A DNA stretch of 40,933 nucleotides from a virus: IMG/VR virus record IMGVR_UViG_3300047468_000081, positions 1 to 40,933 of that record; one strand, written 5' to 3'. Shown here piece after piece: positions 1 to 9,132 of the stretch. Position numbers and translations under genes: made by a program. Each line of letters opens with the position of its first letter. Position 1 is the first letter of the stretch. The notes beneath the pieces were generated by a model, which had not been told where the DNA came from, searched no databases, and saw nothing but the letters and a program-made list of their open reading frames with translations.

Positions 1-127
1 ACGACCGGGTCGGCGAACGTGATCGCCTGACGTGCATAGCCGCCCGTGCTGGTCGGTTCGACTGCGCCGGCCGCGTTGGTCTGGCCGTCATCGCCGGGAT
101 TTGCTGTGGTGAGCGCTGCGTGAGTCG
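1..127. repeat. Left copy of 127-bp terminal direct repeat
   Basis: These 127 bases are identical to the last 127 of the window. They lie inside an open reading frame that continues without interruption through the join, as expected if the sequence is a circle cut at an arbitrary point. A length of exactly 127 matches a common maximum k-mer of short-read assemblers, so an assembly overlap is more likely than a biological terminal repeat. Confidence 0.95.
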
Positions 128-206
128 CCGCCGTGTAGCTGGTGCTGCGTCCGGTTGCGAAGCGCGTCAGCTGTTCGCGGGTGCGGCGTCCATATCCGTT
201 TGCCAT
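1..206 (-). CDS. 5' part of junction-spanning small virion/fibre-like protein
   Basis: This is the first part of a gene that runs off the left edge. The ATG at 206 has an AGGAG about 10 bases upstream. On the closed circle it joins the segment ending at 40554 and gives 152 aa. The N-terminus begins MANGYGRRTREQ; further on come a stretch with TTANPGDDGQ and then a GGYARQAITF motif. That layout (short N-terminus, TA-PGD/G-x-T, G-x-YAR-x-xxxF) is common in small phage structural proteins next to tail fibres; this is resemblance by eye, not a search result. It follows the 113-aa paralog by 17 bases, so it belongs to the same late transcript. Exact virion role unknown. Confidence 0.8.
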   Translation of the reverse strand, partial: MANGYGRRTREQLTRFATGRSTSYTAATHAALTTANPGDDGQTNAAGAVEPTSTGGYARQAITFADPV

Positions 207-223
207 CTGTACTTACTCCTACG

Positions 224-565
224 TCACAACGTGGTTGATACGTGCCAAGACAGAAAGCCGGCAGTTGCACCGGCCGCCATGATGACGCGCATCGTTGTTA
301 CGTCGCGCGGCACAACATATTCGTCGGTCTGGCTCCCAAAGAAGAGCAGATCCGTCACGTCGGCGGCGGCCATGCCTGCAACGCCAAACGCGATGTGACA
401 GTTCGTGGTTGGCTTCAGGGTGATCGTTCGATCGTCGACCCCCGAGCCAGGGATCGTGATCTCGGCGCTCGAGGTGCCGTCCACGGTGACTTTGCCCGCG
501 GCTTGCGGCTCGCCGCTGCCAGCTCTGCGGGGAACGATGCGGCGAATGGTGTAGGTTTTTGCCAT
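224..565 (-). CDS. Small virion-associated protein, paralog A
   Basis: This 113-aa protein starts MAKTYTIRRIVPRR. The ATG at 565 was chosen over an upstream in-frame start at 613 because the upstream residues lie inside the preceding gene and look like frame shadow. Its C-terminal two thirds match the neighbouring 116-aa protein: both have IPGSGVDDR or VPGSGVDDR, CHIAF, LFF, EYVVPR and MRVI in the same order, about two thirds identical over some 67 residues by eye. No signal peptide, membrane segment or catalytic motif is visible. The position between the ejection proteins and the fibre-side genes suggests a small capsid- or tail-decorating protein. The function is not recognised. Confidence 0.85.
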   Translation of the reverse strand: MAKTYTIRRIVPRRAGSGEPQAAGKVTVDGTSSAEITIPGSGVDDRTITLKPTTNCHIAFGVAGMAAADVTDLLFFGSQTDEYVVPRDVTTMRVIMAAGATAGFLSWHVSTTL

Positions 566-575
566 GTGAGGTTCT

Positions 576-926
576 TCAGATCGGAGACGACAAGCACCAC
601 GCCAGCTCACCATCGGCGGCGCCGGTTTTCTTGATTACGCGCATGCTCGTTACCTCGCGCGGGACCACGTACTCTTCCGTCTGCCCGGCGAAGAAAAGCA
701 TGTCATTTGTTGTCGCTGCGCCCATGGTCGCCACGTCAAACGCAATGTGACAGTCGACCGTAGGACGCAGGCAGATGTAACGATCGTCGACCCCCGAGCC
801 GGGAACCGTGATCACGCCGCTCGAGGTACCAGTGAGCGGCACGCGCGGCTGCGACGCCTGCGGAGCGGTCGAGCCGTACGGGCGGGGTGCGTAGCGTAGG
901 GTCGCTTTGGTGCTGAACGCGCTCAT
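576..926 (-). CDS. Small virion-associated protein, paralog B
   Basis: This 116-aa protein starts MSAFSTKATLRYAPRP and overlaps the end of the 605-aa ejection-protein gene by four bases (ATGA), so its translation is probably coupled to that gene. The stretch from GTSSGVITVPGSG to the C-terminal region is homologous to the next gene downstream, while the N-terminal 30 residues differ. The pair therefore looks like a tandem duplication in which the N-termini diverged or were exchanged. The beta-rich, cysteine-poor composition would suit a decoration or fibre-attachment role, but that is inference only. No known family was recognised. Confidence 0.87.
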   Translation of the reverse strand: MSAFSTKATLRYAPRPYGSTAPQASQPRVPLTGTSSGVITVPGSGVDDRYICLRPTVDCHIAFDVATMGAATTNDMLFFAGQTEEYVVPREVTSMRVIKKTGAADGELAWCLSSPI

Positions 927-2740
927 CGGTCGGGCTCCTGCGTGAGACTTTCAATGTGGGGCAAAACCTGCAAGCGGAACTCGGGATCGGTCTGGCTGAG
1001 TCGCAGCAGCTCGGCGTTCAAGCGGTCGTCGTCGGCCGCCTCTGCCAGCTGCTTTCCCCACTTGCCGAGCACGTTGGGACTCTGCTTGATCAGGGTTTCT
1101 GTCGCCCTCGAGTTCTGCCAGCCGCGCGCGCGGTTAGACCGCTCGCTCGCGCTGTTCGGTCCGAACGGCAGCCCCGGAGCTTGCGCTCCGAACGCCCTGG
1201 CGACCGTAGGCGTCGCCTCCTCAGCCAAGACGCCCAGCGACTCGGCTTTGTTCGCCAAGCCGCGCTGGCCAGCCGCTAGGGTGCTCGCACCGCGGTACTT
1301 CACGAAGTCCGCCGCCATGCCCATAAGCCCGCCCCGCAGCGGGTTCTCTTGCGAGCTTGCAGCGATCCAGCTCGGGAGCGAGATCTTCTGGTTGCCGTAC
1401 TCCTGATAGACGCGGGCCACGGCTGGATCGTGGACGGCGGCGCCGAGCCGGAAGTCGTTGTTAGCCCCGTTCCATCCGGCGTTCAGCTCGGGAGGCACGG
1501 TTCCGTTCGAGACGCCGCGCTGTAGCGCGTCCTTGGTTCCTGCGCGCAAGTCGCCGGCTATGAAGCGCCGCACGGACTCCTCCATGGGAGCTTCCGGGCC
1601 GCCGCCGAGCCTGTTCCAGTCGATCTGGCTGTCGGTGTAGCGACGCTGTTCCATGGCGTCGGGCCATTCGGCATAGTGCGCTTCGCTGCCGTCCGGCTTC
1701 ATGACCGCGTTGGTGTTGCGATCGATGCGGTCGGCGTACTTGGTCGCGAAGTTGGCTTCGCTGGTGCCCGCGGGGTCCCATGCTCGGCTGCGCAGGTCTG
1801 CGCGGTCGCGGAGCTGGCCAGTCAGGTCATCAAGCGGGACAGTCGGCGGCGAAGCCAGGTTCGCGATGTCGTCTTCGTACTGACCCATACGGTTGCCGGC
1901 GTCGTCGAGCAGCGCGCCAGCGTTGTCGGCGTACGTTCGAGCGTCCGCGCCCACGTGGTTCAGCGGGTTCCACTTGCCGCCCGGATAGTTGCTCTTGTGC
2001 AGCCCTGCGCGTTCGATGTCCTCGCCGAGCTGGATCACTGAGTCTTCGCCGTGGTTCTGCATGAACCGCTTGAGCCCCGAGCCGTAGACGCCCGTGGCCG
2101 CGACACGGTTGATCGAGGCTTTGTCGTTCAGCCACTTGGCAGCGCCCTCTGTGGCCGCTTCTGTGGGGGTTCCCGGCGTGCCGTGCATGACGTTCTTCAC
2201 CACCTGCCCGCCCGCGCCAAACAGTCCGCCCGTCGCGCCGCCTAGCACCGCGCCGCGTCCCGTGTCGTAAAGCTGCTCTAACGGGCTGCTGTCCTTGTCC
2301 GTGTCGCCGTACGCGCGCAAACCGCCTTCGATCGCGCCTTCCGTGAGTCCTCGAGCAACCATCCCCATCTTGCCGATCGCGCCGATCTTGCCGACTGGCG
2401 AGAGCAGGGACGCCGCGATGTCGCTGCCGTGGTAGCCGATCGGCGAACGCCCGCGCGCGCGCTCACCTGCGGCGCGGTACTCGTTTGCGGTCGACTCGCC
2501 GGCCAGCAGCTCGAGCGCGTCGTCATCGAAACCGAATGACAATCCGTGCGCCGCGCCGAGTGCCATGTCCTGACCGGTCTCTTTGACCGTGTCGAGCCCG
2601 GTGCGCGGCTTTGGGGCGTACTCGGGGGCCTGCGCGGCTTCGACCTTCTTTCCTGCCGCGTTCACCTCATCCATGAACGCATTGACGTCCTGGTCGTCAA
2701 CCTCGATCTCCTGCCCGTCGACTAGGAACTTGCGACTCAT
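923..2740 (-). CDS. Putative DNA-ejection / internal virion protein (605 aa)
   Basis: The product starts MSRKFLVDGQEIEVDDQDV, an acidic N-terminal segment. A Gly/Ala-rich region at about residues 75-185 (ALGAAHGLSFGF, GAVLGGATGGLFGAG) resembles the membrane-active helices of phage internal virion proteins. The rest is hydrophilic and Ala/Arg-rich with no enzyme motif seen. It is the third of three consecutive large genes downstream of the tail hub, the place where P22- and T7-like phages keep their three ejection proteins. Its ATG overlaps the stop of the 499-aa gene (TGATG). The ejection role is inferred from context and composition; no lytic transglycosylase motif was seen here. Confidence 0.75.
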   Translation of the reverse strand: MSRKFLVDGQEIEVDDQDVNAFMDEVNAAGKKVEAAQAPEYAPKPRTGLDTVKETGQDMALGAAHGLSFGFDDDALELLAGESTANEYRAAGERARGRSPIGYHGSDIAASLLSPVGKIGAIGKMGMVARGLTEGAIEGGLRAYGDTDKDSSPLEQLYDTGRGAVLGGATGGLFGAGGQVVKNVMHGTPGTPTEAATEGAAKWLNDKASINRVAATGVYGSGLKRFMQNHGEDSVIQLGEDIERAGLHKSNYPGGKWNPLNHVGADARTYADNAGALLDDAGNRMGQYEDDIANLASPPTVPLDDLTGQLRDRADLRSRAWDPAGTSEANFATKYADRIDRNTNAVMKPDGSEAHYAEWPDAMEQRRYTDSQIDWNRLGGGPEAPMEESVRRFIAGDLRAGTKDALQRGVSNGTVPPELNAGWNGANNDFRLGAAVHDPAVARVYQEYGNQKISLPSWIAASSQENPLRGGLMGMAADFVKYRGASTLAAGQRGLANKAESLGVLAEEATPTVARAFGAQAPGLPFGPNSASERSNRARGWQNSRATETLIKQSPNVLGKWGKQLAEAADDDRLNAELLRLSQTDPEFRLQVLPHIESLTQEPDR

Positions 2741-4239
2741 CAGTAGCCCCCGGCGTTAGGCGCGAACGTGCCGGGCTTCCACTTGATCGCCGCCCCAGGC
2801 TTCGGCGGAGCTGCGGGATCGGGCGGCTCGTCATAGTTCGTTTTCATGCGCACATAATGCCCGCCGATCGGCGCAAGTCGTACGTTCACGCGGTTTTTGA
2901 CGTCCTCGAGCGCGCCCTTGAGCTTCTCGAGCTGCGTGTCTTGGTTGGGGTCGCCGTAGCCAGCGAGTGAGGCCATGGCGTCGAGCGCGTCACGGCCACC
3001 AAACGTGACACTCGCGGCCATGCCCTCGAGCTTCTCTCTCTCCTTGTCCGACAGCACGCCGCCCATGCCCGACATGGCGCCGAGTCCGCCGACGAAACGC
3101 GCCTGAGCTTGCTGGAATCGGTTGATGTCCTTCGCATCCTTCTGGATGTCGCCGACGCCGATCTTTGTGCGGATGTCGACCATGTCGTTCATGGCATCGG
3201 CGGCCGCGCCGATCACTGAGCGCGCCTCGATCGCCTTTTCGCGCATGGCTGCGTTAGTCATCGCGGCATCAGCTGCGCGCTGATCGTGCGTCTCGATGCC
3301 GGGGATCGGAGAGCTAAGAAGGTTGCGCTGTTCCTCCTTGTCGGTGCGGGCCTGATCCTTGTCCTCTTGGCGCCACTTGGCCTGATCCCGGCGAAACTGG
3401 TCCGTTAGCCACATCTGCGAACGGCCCTGGCGTTCCAGCTCGAGGCCGTGGCGGTTCTGCTCCGTGTTGTCAGTCTCCATGTTGGAGATACTTGCGGTGT
3501 TCATGCGAGCTTGCTCGGCGAGATGCGCGGCGTCGCGCGCTTCCGCCGACGTGAGCTGTCTGCCCTGACGTTCGTTCTCCGCCTCGATCGTCCGCTGCGA
3601 CCGGCCGTCCTGCGCTTCCTCGCCCAGCGCGTGCATGCGCTCGCCGCTGGTGACGTGGCGCAAGTCGCGAGTCTCGATGCCCTCCTGGTCGGCCTGATGC
3701 TGCGCGCGCGCGGCTTCCTGGTCGGCCTGGTGTTGCGCGCGAGCGCCGGCGATCTCTCGGTTGCGCTGCGCAAGCGCCCGGTCGCGGTCGGCCGCCTGCA
3801 TCTTGCCTTGAGCCCAGCCCATCCCGAGTTTGCCGATCCCCTGCCCCTTGTTGCCAGCGATGTCACCGACCAGGGCGGCGATCACACTCAAGTCGTTGAG
3901 CGCGCCGCCGAACTTCGCCTCACCCTCGGCGTCGATGGCGTTGCGGTCGGCCTGACGCTCCTCCGCGGTCAAGGGGCGCTCGGGTGCGGGCTGCGGCTGT
4001 CCACGGTTCGCCAAGGCTTCTAGCGGGCTGCTGAACGTCGGCTCGAGCGCGCGCCCGCGCAGAGCTGGCTCGACCAGCTCGGGCGCTAACTCGGAAGCCA
4101 GCGCGGGGGCTGGTGGCTGCTCGGGGACGAGCGGGGCCGGGGCGGGAGCAAGCTCGTCCGGGTCGAGTCCCGCAAGCGCGCGCATGCGGCGCTCCGTCTC
4201 GGGATCGTCGTAGCCGTAGTTAGTCTGGTAATAGGCCAT
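2740..4239 (-). CDS. Putative internal virion / ejection protein, coiled coil (499 aa)
   Basis: The N-terminal 110 residues are rich in Pro, Ala and Glu. A long Ala/Gln/Arg/Glu-rich helical stretch follows (about residues 140-300) with repeated AxxQADQEAARAQ-type heptads, predicted by eye to be coiled coil. A central to C-terminal helical domain contains GGLGAMSGMGGVLSDKE. No signal peptide is visible. The gene is 9 bases after the 660-aa gene and overlaps the 605-aa gene by one base. The middle position among three large Ala/Gln-rich genes fits the second ejection protein of a podovirus. This rests on context and composition; no specific family was recognised. Confidence 0.75.
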   Translation of the reverse strand: MAYYQTNYGYDDPETERRMRALAGLDPDELAPAPAPLVPEQPPAPALASELAPELVEPALRGRALEPTFSSPLEALANRGQPQPAPERPLTAEERQADRNAIDAEGEAKFGGALNDLSVIAALVGDIAGNKGQGIGKLGMGWAQGKMQAADRDRALAQRNREIAGARAQHQADQEAARAQHQADQEGIETRDLRHVTSGERMHALGEEAQDGRSQRTIEAENERQGRQLTSAEARDAAHLAEQARMNTASISNMETDNTEQNRHGLELERQGRSQMWLTDQFRRDQAKWRQEDKDQARTDKEEQRNLLSSPIPGIETHDQRAADAAMTNAAMREKAIEARSVIGAAADAMNDMVDIRTKIGVGDIQKDAKDINRFQQAQARFVGGLGAMSGMGGVLSDKEREKLEGMAASVTFGGRDALDAMASLAGYGDPNQDTQLEKLKGALEDVKNRVNVRLAPIGGHYVRMKTNYDEPPDPAAPPKPGAAIKWKPGTFAPNAGGY

Positions 4240-4248
4240 CGAAACCCT

Positions 4249-6231
4249 TCAATCGAAGTCATGCGCGCCGCGGTTGCTGTTCTGCCAACGATCGAAATCG
4301 TTGTCTGAGCCGTCATCTTCATTTTTGATCGGCGGGATGCTCGCCGCCGCGATCTGCATGCCGACGTCGGCCGCGTTCGCTTTGGTCTTGTCCTGGTAAC
4401 TCTGAACGTGGCGATCCGTAGTCGTGTTGTTGTCGGTGATCCGCAGACCCGCCGCCGAGCCGATGTTGTTTAGGTTGCCCTGGTTGACGTTGACGCCAAA
4501 CTGTCCGGCGCCGAGCTGTGCGCCGCTTGCGGAGCTGTAGCCGCTGATGGCATTCATCCCGAGTCCGCTCTGCACGCCGATCGAGCCTTGCGTGCGCGCG
4601 TCGGCTGCGCTGTTCACTCCGAATCCGCCGTTGGCGATATTCGTTGCACCGGTCATCGCGGTGTCGGTGTACTGGTTGCCGGCCTGCTCTACGAGGTGGT
4701 TCCGGTTCGTTAGGTCGCGCTGCTGGTCGGCGGCGTAGCCCTCCTGCCAGCGCTGCGAGATCTGCGACTGCGCCTTGTTGAACGTGGCCATCTGGTCGGC
4801 CGCTGACTTGGTCGAAAAGTCCTCATTGAACGACTGCGTCCGCATGTCGGTCGCGAGCTGACCTTGCATGTTGGTCGCGTTGAGCTTCGTTGTGGTGTTG
4901 AACTCGGTTGCCCGGTCCGCCGCCACGCCGCGCGCATAGCTCTCCTGGAACGTGTCACGCCGCAGCTGGCCGCTTTGGTCCACGTACATGCCCTGCGCCG
5001 CAAGCTGCCGATCGCGGTTCGCGGTCGAAAGCGCATTGGCTTGCGCGTTCATCTGCGTGCTCACGCCTGCGTAACCTTGCAGAGCGGCCATCGAACGGTT
5101 GACCGCGTTTGCCTGCGCACCCAGGTCGCCGAGCAGTCGATTCTGACTCAGCTGCCGCGCGCCGAGCTGCGCCGCAAGCTGCTCGCTCGCGCCGCCGCCC
5201 ATGCCGCGCTCGCGCAGGTTCGACATCGCAGCGCCGCGCAGCGCGCGCTCGCCCTGCTCCTGCTCCAAGCGCCCGCGTTCGTAGATCAGCCGCTCGGCAG
5301 CGGTGATCTGCGGAGTCGTGAGCGCCTTGAACTTGTCGCGCGCGTCGACTGCCGCAGCGTACGCCTCGGGGTCCAGGTCGCCGGGCTTGACGTCCTTGGA
5401 GCCGCCCGCAATGTTGCCCAGCTCAGCGATACCCTCGCGGTACATCGCATCGGCCGCGGGATCTGCGTATGCACCGGCAGCTTGCGAGGTGTAGTCGTAT
5501 TGCCCGCTTGCGAAGCCGCCGAGCTGCGAATACGCCGCGTTCTGGTTCGCGATGTCCTGCGGGTTCGCGCGCGCGTACTGCGCTTGCGAGACCACATCAG
5601 GACCGTAGCCGCCCGCGGTCAGGATCGGCTGCGCGTTGGTCTTGTTCGCGAAATTTTCGTAGTTGCCACGCGAGAAATCGACAGTGTTGTTGACGCTGTC
5701 CGTGTACGTGCGCAGGACCTCCTGATCGGCGGCGTTCGCGGACGCCGCGCTCTGCGCGCTCTGACGCTGCCACGCTGGCACCATCGCGTTCAGCTGGTCG
5801 GCCGCAGTGCCCACCTTGTTGGCGCTGGTGACTACAGGCTGAACGTAGCTGTTGTTACTCTCATTCGCTTTGTGAGTCTCGCCCCAGACATTATCTATAA
5901 CTGGCGCGTTTACGTTGTCTCGACTCGTGATGTAGTCGTCGCCAAGACCCCAGTTCTGTGACTGGCTTACAGGGCGACTGCGTTCGTTCTGACGGATGTT
6001 CTCGTCATACGTCTTGCGGCCCTCTTCAGTGTTGGGCTGCGTCGATCCGGGGATCGTTGTGGCCCCGTTCCACTGTCGACCAAACGCCTCGACGTCATCC
6101 GGGTTGTTGGGATCCAACCCGTAGAACGACATCATCCACTTTACCTGTTCCCAGGACTGATCCTCGGTATTGGGCGTGGAGCTGGACGAGATGTCCTCAT
6201 CGTAATAGGTGCCGTTAGGGGTGTATGGCAT
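4249..6231 (-). CDS. Putative internal virion / ejection protein, Gln/Asn/Ala-rich (660 aa)
   Basis: This 660-aa protein starts MPYTPNGTYYDEDIS. It is unusually rich in Asn, Gln, Ala, Ser and Gly, with extended helical blocks (for example QLAAQLGARQLSQNRLLGDL near the middle) and a Gly/Asn-rich C-terminal quarter. There are no cysteine clusters or enzymatic motifs. It is the first of three large genes after the small tail gene, with only one base between that gene's stop and this ATG. Such proteins in podoviruses form the ejected inner-core or trans-periplasmic channel components. That function is an inference from order and composition. Alternatively it could be a large structural tail needle or knob subunit. 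Confidence 0.72.
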   Translation of the reverse strand: MPYTPNGTYYDEDISSSSTPNTEDQSWEQVKWMMSFYGLDPNNPDDVEAFGRQWNGATTIPGSTQPNTEEGRKTYDENIRQNERSRPVSQSQNWGLGDDYITSRDNVNAPVIDNVWGETHKANESNNSYVQPVVTSANKVGTAADQLNAMVPAWQRQSAQSAASANAADQEVLRTYTDSVNNTVDFSRGNYENFANKTNAQPILTAGGYGPDVVSQAQYARANPQDIANQNAAYSQLGGFASGQYDYTSQAAGAYADPAADAMYREGIAELGNIAGGSKDVKPGDLDPEAYAAAVDARDKFKALTTPQITAAERLIYERGRLEQEQGERALRGAAMSNLRERGMGGGASEQLAAQLGARQLSQNRLLGDLGAQANAVNRSMAALQGYAGVSTQMNAQANALSTANRDRQLAAQGMYVDQSGQLRRDTFQESYARGVAADRATEFNTTTKLNATNMQGQLATDMRTQSFNEDFSTKSAADQMATFNKAQSQISQRWQEGYAADQQRDLTNRNHLVEQAGNQYTDTAMTGATNIANGGFGVNSAADARTQGSIGVQSGLGMNAISGYSSASGAQLGAGQFGVNVNQGNLNNIGSAAGLRITDNNTTTDRHVQSYQDKTKANAADVGMQIAAASIPPIKNEDDGSDNDFDRWQNSNRGAHDFD

Positions 6232-6232
6232 G

Positions 6233-6571
6233 TTAGGCCGTCACGATCAGGTTGATGTCGTATTCTTGGCCAACCGTGAGGCCGGGTATTTCAATGATGG
6301 ACAGCACCCCGCTCGCCCACTTCCAGCGGACACCAGACGTCGCGATGTACTCGGTTCCGGATCGCGATTTTGCGCGCCCGCACGTGACACCACGCGGCAG
6401 GAAGTCGCAGCCGACTTGCAGCGGCGGGGCGTATATCTTCGACAGCTCGATTACGCGCGAGCTTCCAGCTTCATTCATGGCTGCTTCCACGTCACGGAAC
6501 GCTGCCGCGACATCGGGGTCTTTCAGTGAAACGCCAAAGCGAAAGGCGCGCGCCCTCCTGCCGGTTCCCAT
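6233..6571 (-). CDS. Small conserved-looking tail-region protein (112 aa)
   Basis: The protein starts MGTGRRARAFRFGVS and ends with a beta-rich segment (SIIEIPGLTVGQEYDINLIV). Its start overlaps the stop of the 853-aa tail hub gene (TGATG), so the two are translationally coupled. A predicted helical middle (DVAAAFRDVEAAMNEAG) precedes the beta-rich half. There is no signal peptide and no recognisable catalytic site. The position between the hub and the ejection proteins suggests a small tail accessory such as a plug or needle-like part, but nothing in the sequence proves this. Confidence 0.8.
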   Translation of the reverse strand: MGTGRRARAFRFGVSLKDPDVAAAFRDVEAAMNEAGSSRVIELSKIYAPPLQVGCDFLPRGVTCGRAKSRSGTEYIATSGVRWKWASGVLSIIEIPGLTVGQEYDINLIVTA

Positions 6572-9132
6572 CAGCGCACCAGCCTTGCGAATGAGATGGT
6601 TTCAAACTGGACGGCTACGCCGATCATCTCGAACAGACTCGTTGATGCCGCGATGTCCATCCCGAACGTGAATGCGGGCGCAATGGCTGGCGCATCGCAC
6701 GGGACAGCAAACCCGAACCGCTTTGCGTTCACCGTGTCTTCTGAGTTCAGGGTTACCGTTGAATAAGCGACCGAACCGTTCATGAAGATTTGCTGAGCGA
6801 CAACGTCAGCAGCGCTCACGATGAGAGGGTCTGCCGTCTGCCAATGCTTCTGCTCAAACGGACTCTCGCCGCAGATCGGTTGGAAGTGTATGCGGCTGAC
6901 AGGAAGCGTCCCGCCCGACGTCTGCGGGGCGCTGATCTGCGTTCCCGCAAGCACGCACAAAATGCCGTCGCGTCGGAAGTAGGCGCCATGGTGGGCCGCA
7001 GAAGCAGACGGTTTGTCGGTGACCCACGTCTTAGTCACGATGTTGTAGCGATAAATGCTGGTCGTCGAGCTGCTGTGGTCAAACAGAATGACTTCGTTGT
7101 TCGCTTCGTCCGCTTCCATCCAGACGCACGTTGACGTACTGACCACGTACGCAGCGCCGGGCGCTACCATGCGGCCCGGAAGCAGATCGCCGATCACACC
7201 CTCAGTTATCGGCATCACGAGACCGTCTGACGTGATGGCCACGACGCCGCGTGACGTGCGCGCATAGACGACATCGCGCAGCACGCACCACGCGCGAGGC
7301 CCTGTCAGAATGAGCGTTTCGTCGACCGGGTCCATACGCCAGTCGAACCCATCACCCGCGCTGCCGCCGCTGCCGCTGAGTCGCTTCACGCCTTTTGTGG
7401 TGAAGAAGATCACGGCGTCCTTGGTCGGCGCAATCGCGAGGATCTTTGCGCCGCCGCCGATCCGCTCGTAGTTCGCGAGCGGCACGCGCCACGGCTGATG
7501 CTGCTCGGACACGCACCAGCCGTCCTCTTGCTCGACGGGTGACACGGTAAGAGCGGTTTCCGCGGCTTCGATGCGCGGCAGCGGCGGGTCGAACCGGTTG
7601 CCGTGCGTTGCGCGGATCGTGAAGGTGGGCATGCCCGCTCTCGTGCCGCTCATGTTTTCGGAGCGGAACGTGACGAGCGCGATTGACTGACGGGACAGGT
7701 CATCGCCGGGCGGCGCGTAGTTCTCGATGCCATACACGCGCATCGATCTTTGCGTGCCGAGGTAGCTGATCTCGAAACCAAACTTTCCGGAGTCCGTTGC
7801 GAGGTATTCCGTGCCGTTTATCTCGATCACATCCGACAGGTACACGATCTGATTGGTTGCGTTGGATGTAGGGGCCGGAGTCACCGTGAAGGTACTCACG
7901 CCGACCGATTGGATACGCACTCCGCCGCCGGGCAGCCCCGGACCCAGTGTCATTCGCATACCGACGCAGAGCTTCGACGGTAGATCCGGGTTTACAGCTG
8001 TAATCGTTGCGTTGCCGTTCGTGTAGTTGACGATCCCGAGACGCAGTCCAAAGTTGTTGTCAGGTAGTGGGTTCGTCGCGTGGGTGCCTACCGAGTGCCA
8101 GCCGTTGACGGGTCGCAGCGAGAGCTGCGCAGGCTGCTTGATGTTGCCGTAAAACGTGTATCCCTTGAACTGCGCCATGCATGCAGCTGCGGGCGGCGGA
8201 TACGTCGTTCCCTGAACGCCCTGGAATCCATCGTTTGTGTAAAGCGCGTCGCCAAGCGCGTCGTCAGTCGATCGATCCACAAAGGGAACGTTCCAGTTGC
8301 CGACGTCACCAGACGTCAGCTTGATCGAGCAAACGCGGAAGTAGTCGGCGCCGAGACTCGTGAACGCAAAGTCCTTTTCTTGCGGCTGCGTGCGGGTTCT
8401 GTAGATCTCGACGAAGTCACCGGCCCGCACGAACTCGTTGTGAAAAGACAGTGTCCCACCCACGTTTGCAGATGGATAGTCGGCTTCGGCGCCCTGGATC
8501 CAAGTGACGTAGATCGACGCGCACGGCGCGCTTACGTACTCGGCGCCGCTTAGACCTTTCCTACGGATGATCGCGGTGTACGCCGCGCCATAGCCCCAAG
8601 GGATCGCGCCGCCTTCGACCTCCAACACGTCGGCTCCGGCCGAGATGAACCCGATCGGCGCGCGGATGCCCGCGTTGCTGACCATTGCGCCAGAGCCAGA
8701 CGGCGGGTCTGCGCTGCGCTCGAAACACACGACGCCGCAATCCATGTTCACGTACTGGTAGCCAGCAGCTTCGACAGCCCAAACGCCGCCGTCGTCGCGC
8801 GGGTAGAAATACGAGCCGTACTCAGCAAGGATCGATGCGCCAGGGTAGTAGCCGCCCAGGGACGGGCTGTTCCATGCGCAGTACCAGTCGTTTAGGGCGT
8901 TCTCGTAGACCACAAGAGACCATGCGTTGCTGCCGCTCGGAAGCATCCAGGCACGCATGCCCGACGACAGAGGCACCGAAGCGGCGAACGCCCACTGTCG
9001 CGCGCGCTCGATCTTGTATGGGCTGCGGATGTAGATGTTTTCGGCCACCGACATGGCGCCGGGCGGCAGCGACACGAGCTTTCCGGGCTGCGTGACGAGT
9101 CCTAACGGCTGCAAGATGAGCTGCTGCGGCAT
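6571..9132 (-). CDS. Large tail hub / nozzle-like protein (853 aa)
   Basis: The product begins MPQQLILQPLGLVTQPGKL and continues with PPGAMSVAENIYIRSPYKIERARQ. This opening (short leader, PPGAMxxAENxxIR, then arg-rich turn) is typical of podovirus tail proteins that form the tube or nozzle below the portal adaptor, such as tail tubular protein B or P22 gp10-like stabilising proteins. The rest is beta-rich with many aromatic and Gly residues, compatible with a beta-propeller or barrel hub. Its start overlaps the adaptor stop by one base and its end overlaps the 112-aa gene, so the three form a coupled tail module. Homology is judged by eye; a tail-fibre hub is the main alternative. Confidence 0.78.
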   Translation of the reverse strand: MPQQLILQPLGLVTQPGKLVSLPPGAMSVAENIYIRSPYKIERARQWAFAASVPLSSGMRAWMLPSGSNAWSLVVYENALNDWYCAWNSPSLGGYYPGASILAEYGSYFYPRDDGGVWAVEAAGYQYVNMDCGVVCFERSADPPSGSGAMVSNAGIRAPIGFISAGADVLEVEGGAIPWGYGAAYTAIIRRKGLSGAEYVSAPCASIYVTWIQGAEADYPSANVGGTLSFHNEFVRAGDFVEIYRTRTQPQEKDFAFTSLGADYFRVCSIKLTSGDVGNWNVPFVDRSTDDALGDALYTNDGFQGVQGTTYPPPAAACMAQFKGYTFYGNIKQPAQLSLRPVNGWHSVGTHATNPLPDNNFGLRLGIVNYTNGNATITAVNPDLPSKLCVGMRMTLGPGLPGGGVRIQSVGVSTFTVTPAPTSNATNQIVYLSDVIEINGTEYLATDSGKFGFEISYLGTQRSMRVYGIENYAPPGDDLSRQSIALVTFRSENMSGTRAGMPTFTIRATHGNRFDPPLPRIEAAETALTVSPVEQEDGWCVSEQHQPWRVPLANYERIGGGAKILAIAPTKDAVIFFTTKGVKRLSGSGGSAGDGFDWRMDPVDETLILTGPRAWCVLRDVVYARTSRGVVAITSDGLVMPITEGVIGDLLPGRMVAPGAAYVVSTSTCVWMEADEANNEVILFDHSSSTTSIYRYNIVTKTWVTDKPSASAAHHGAYFRRDGILCVLAGTQISAPQTSGGTLPVSRIHFQPICGESPFEQKHWQTADPLIVSAADVVAQQIFMNGSVAYSTVTLNSEDTVNAKRFGFAVPCDAPAIAPAFTFGMDIAASTSLFEMIGVAVQFETISFARLVR

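Noticed and set aside
1-127. Biological direct terminal repeat of the packaged genome
   Set aside because: The length equals a typical assembler k-mer and it lies inside one continuous gene; kept only as an alternative.
4864-5961. Rightward 365-residue frame opposite the 660-aa gene
   Set aside because: High Arg/Leu/Val composition without motifs, and the opposite frame fits the gene order and coupling.
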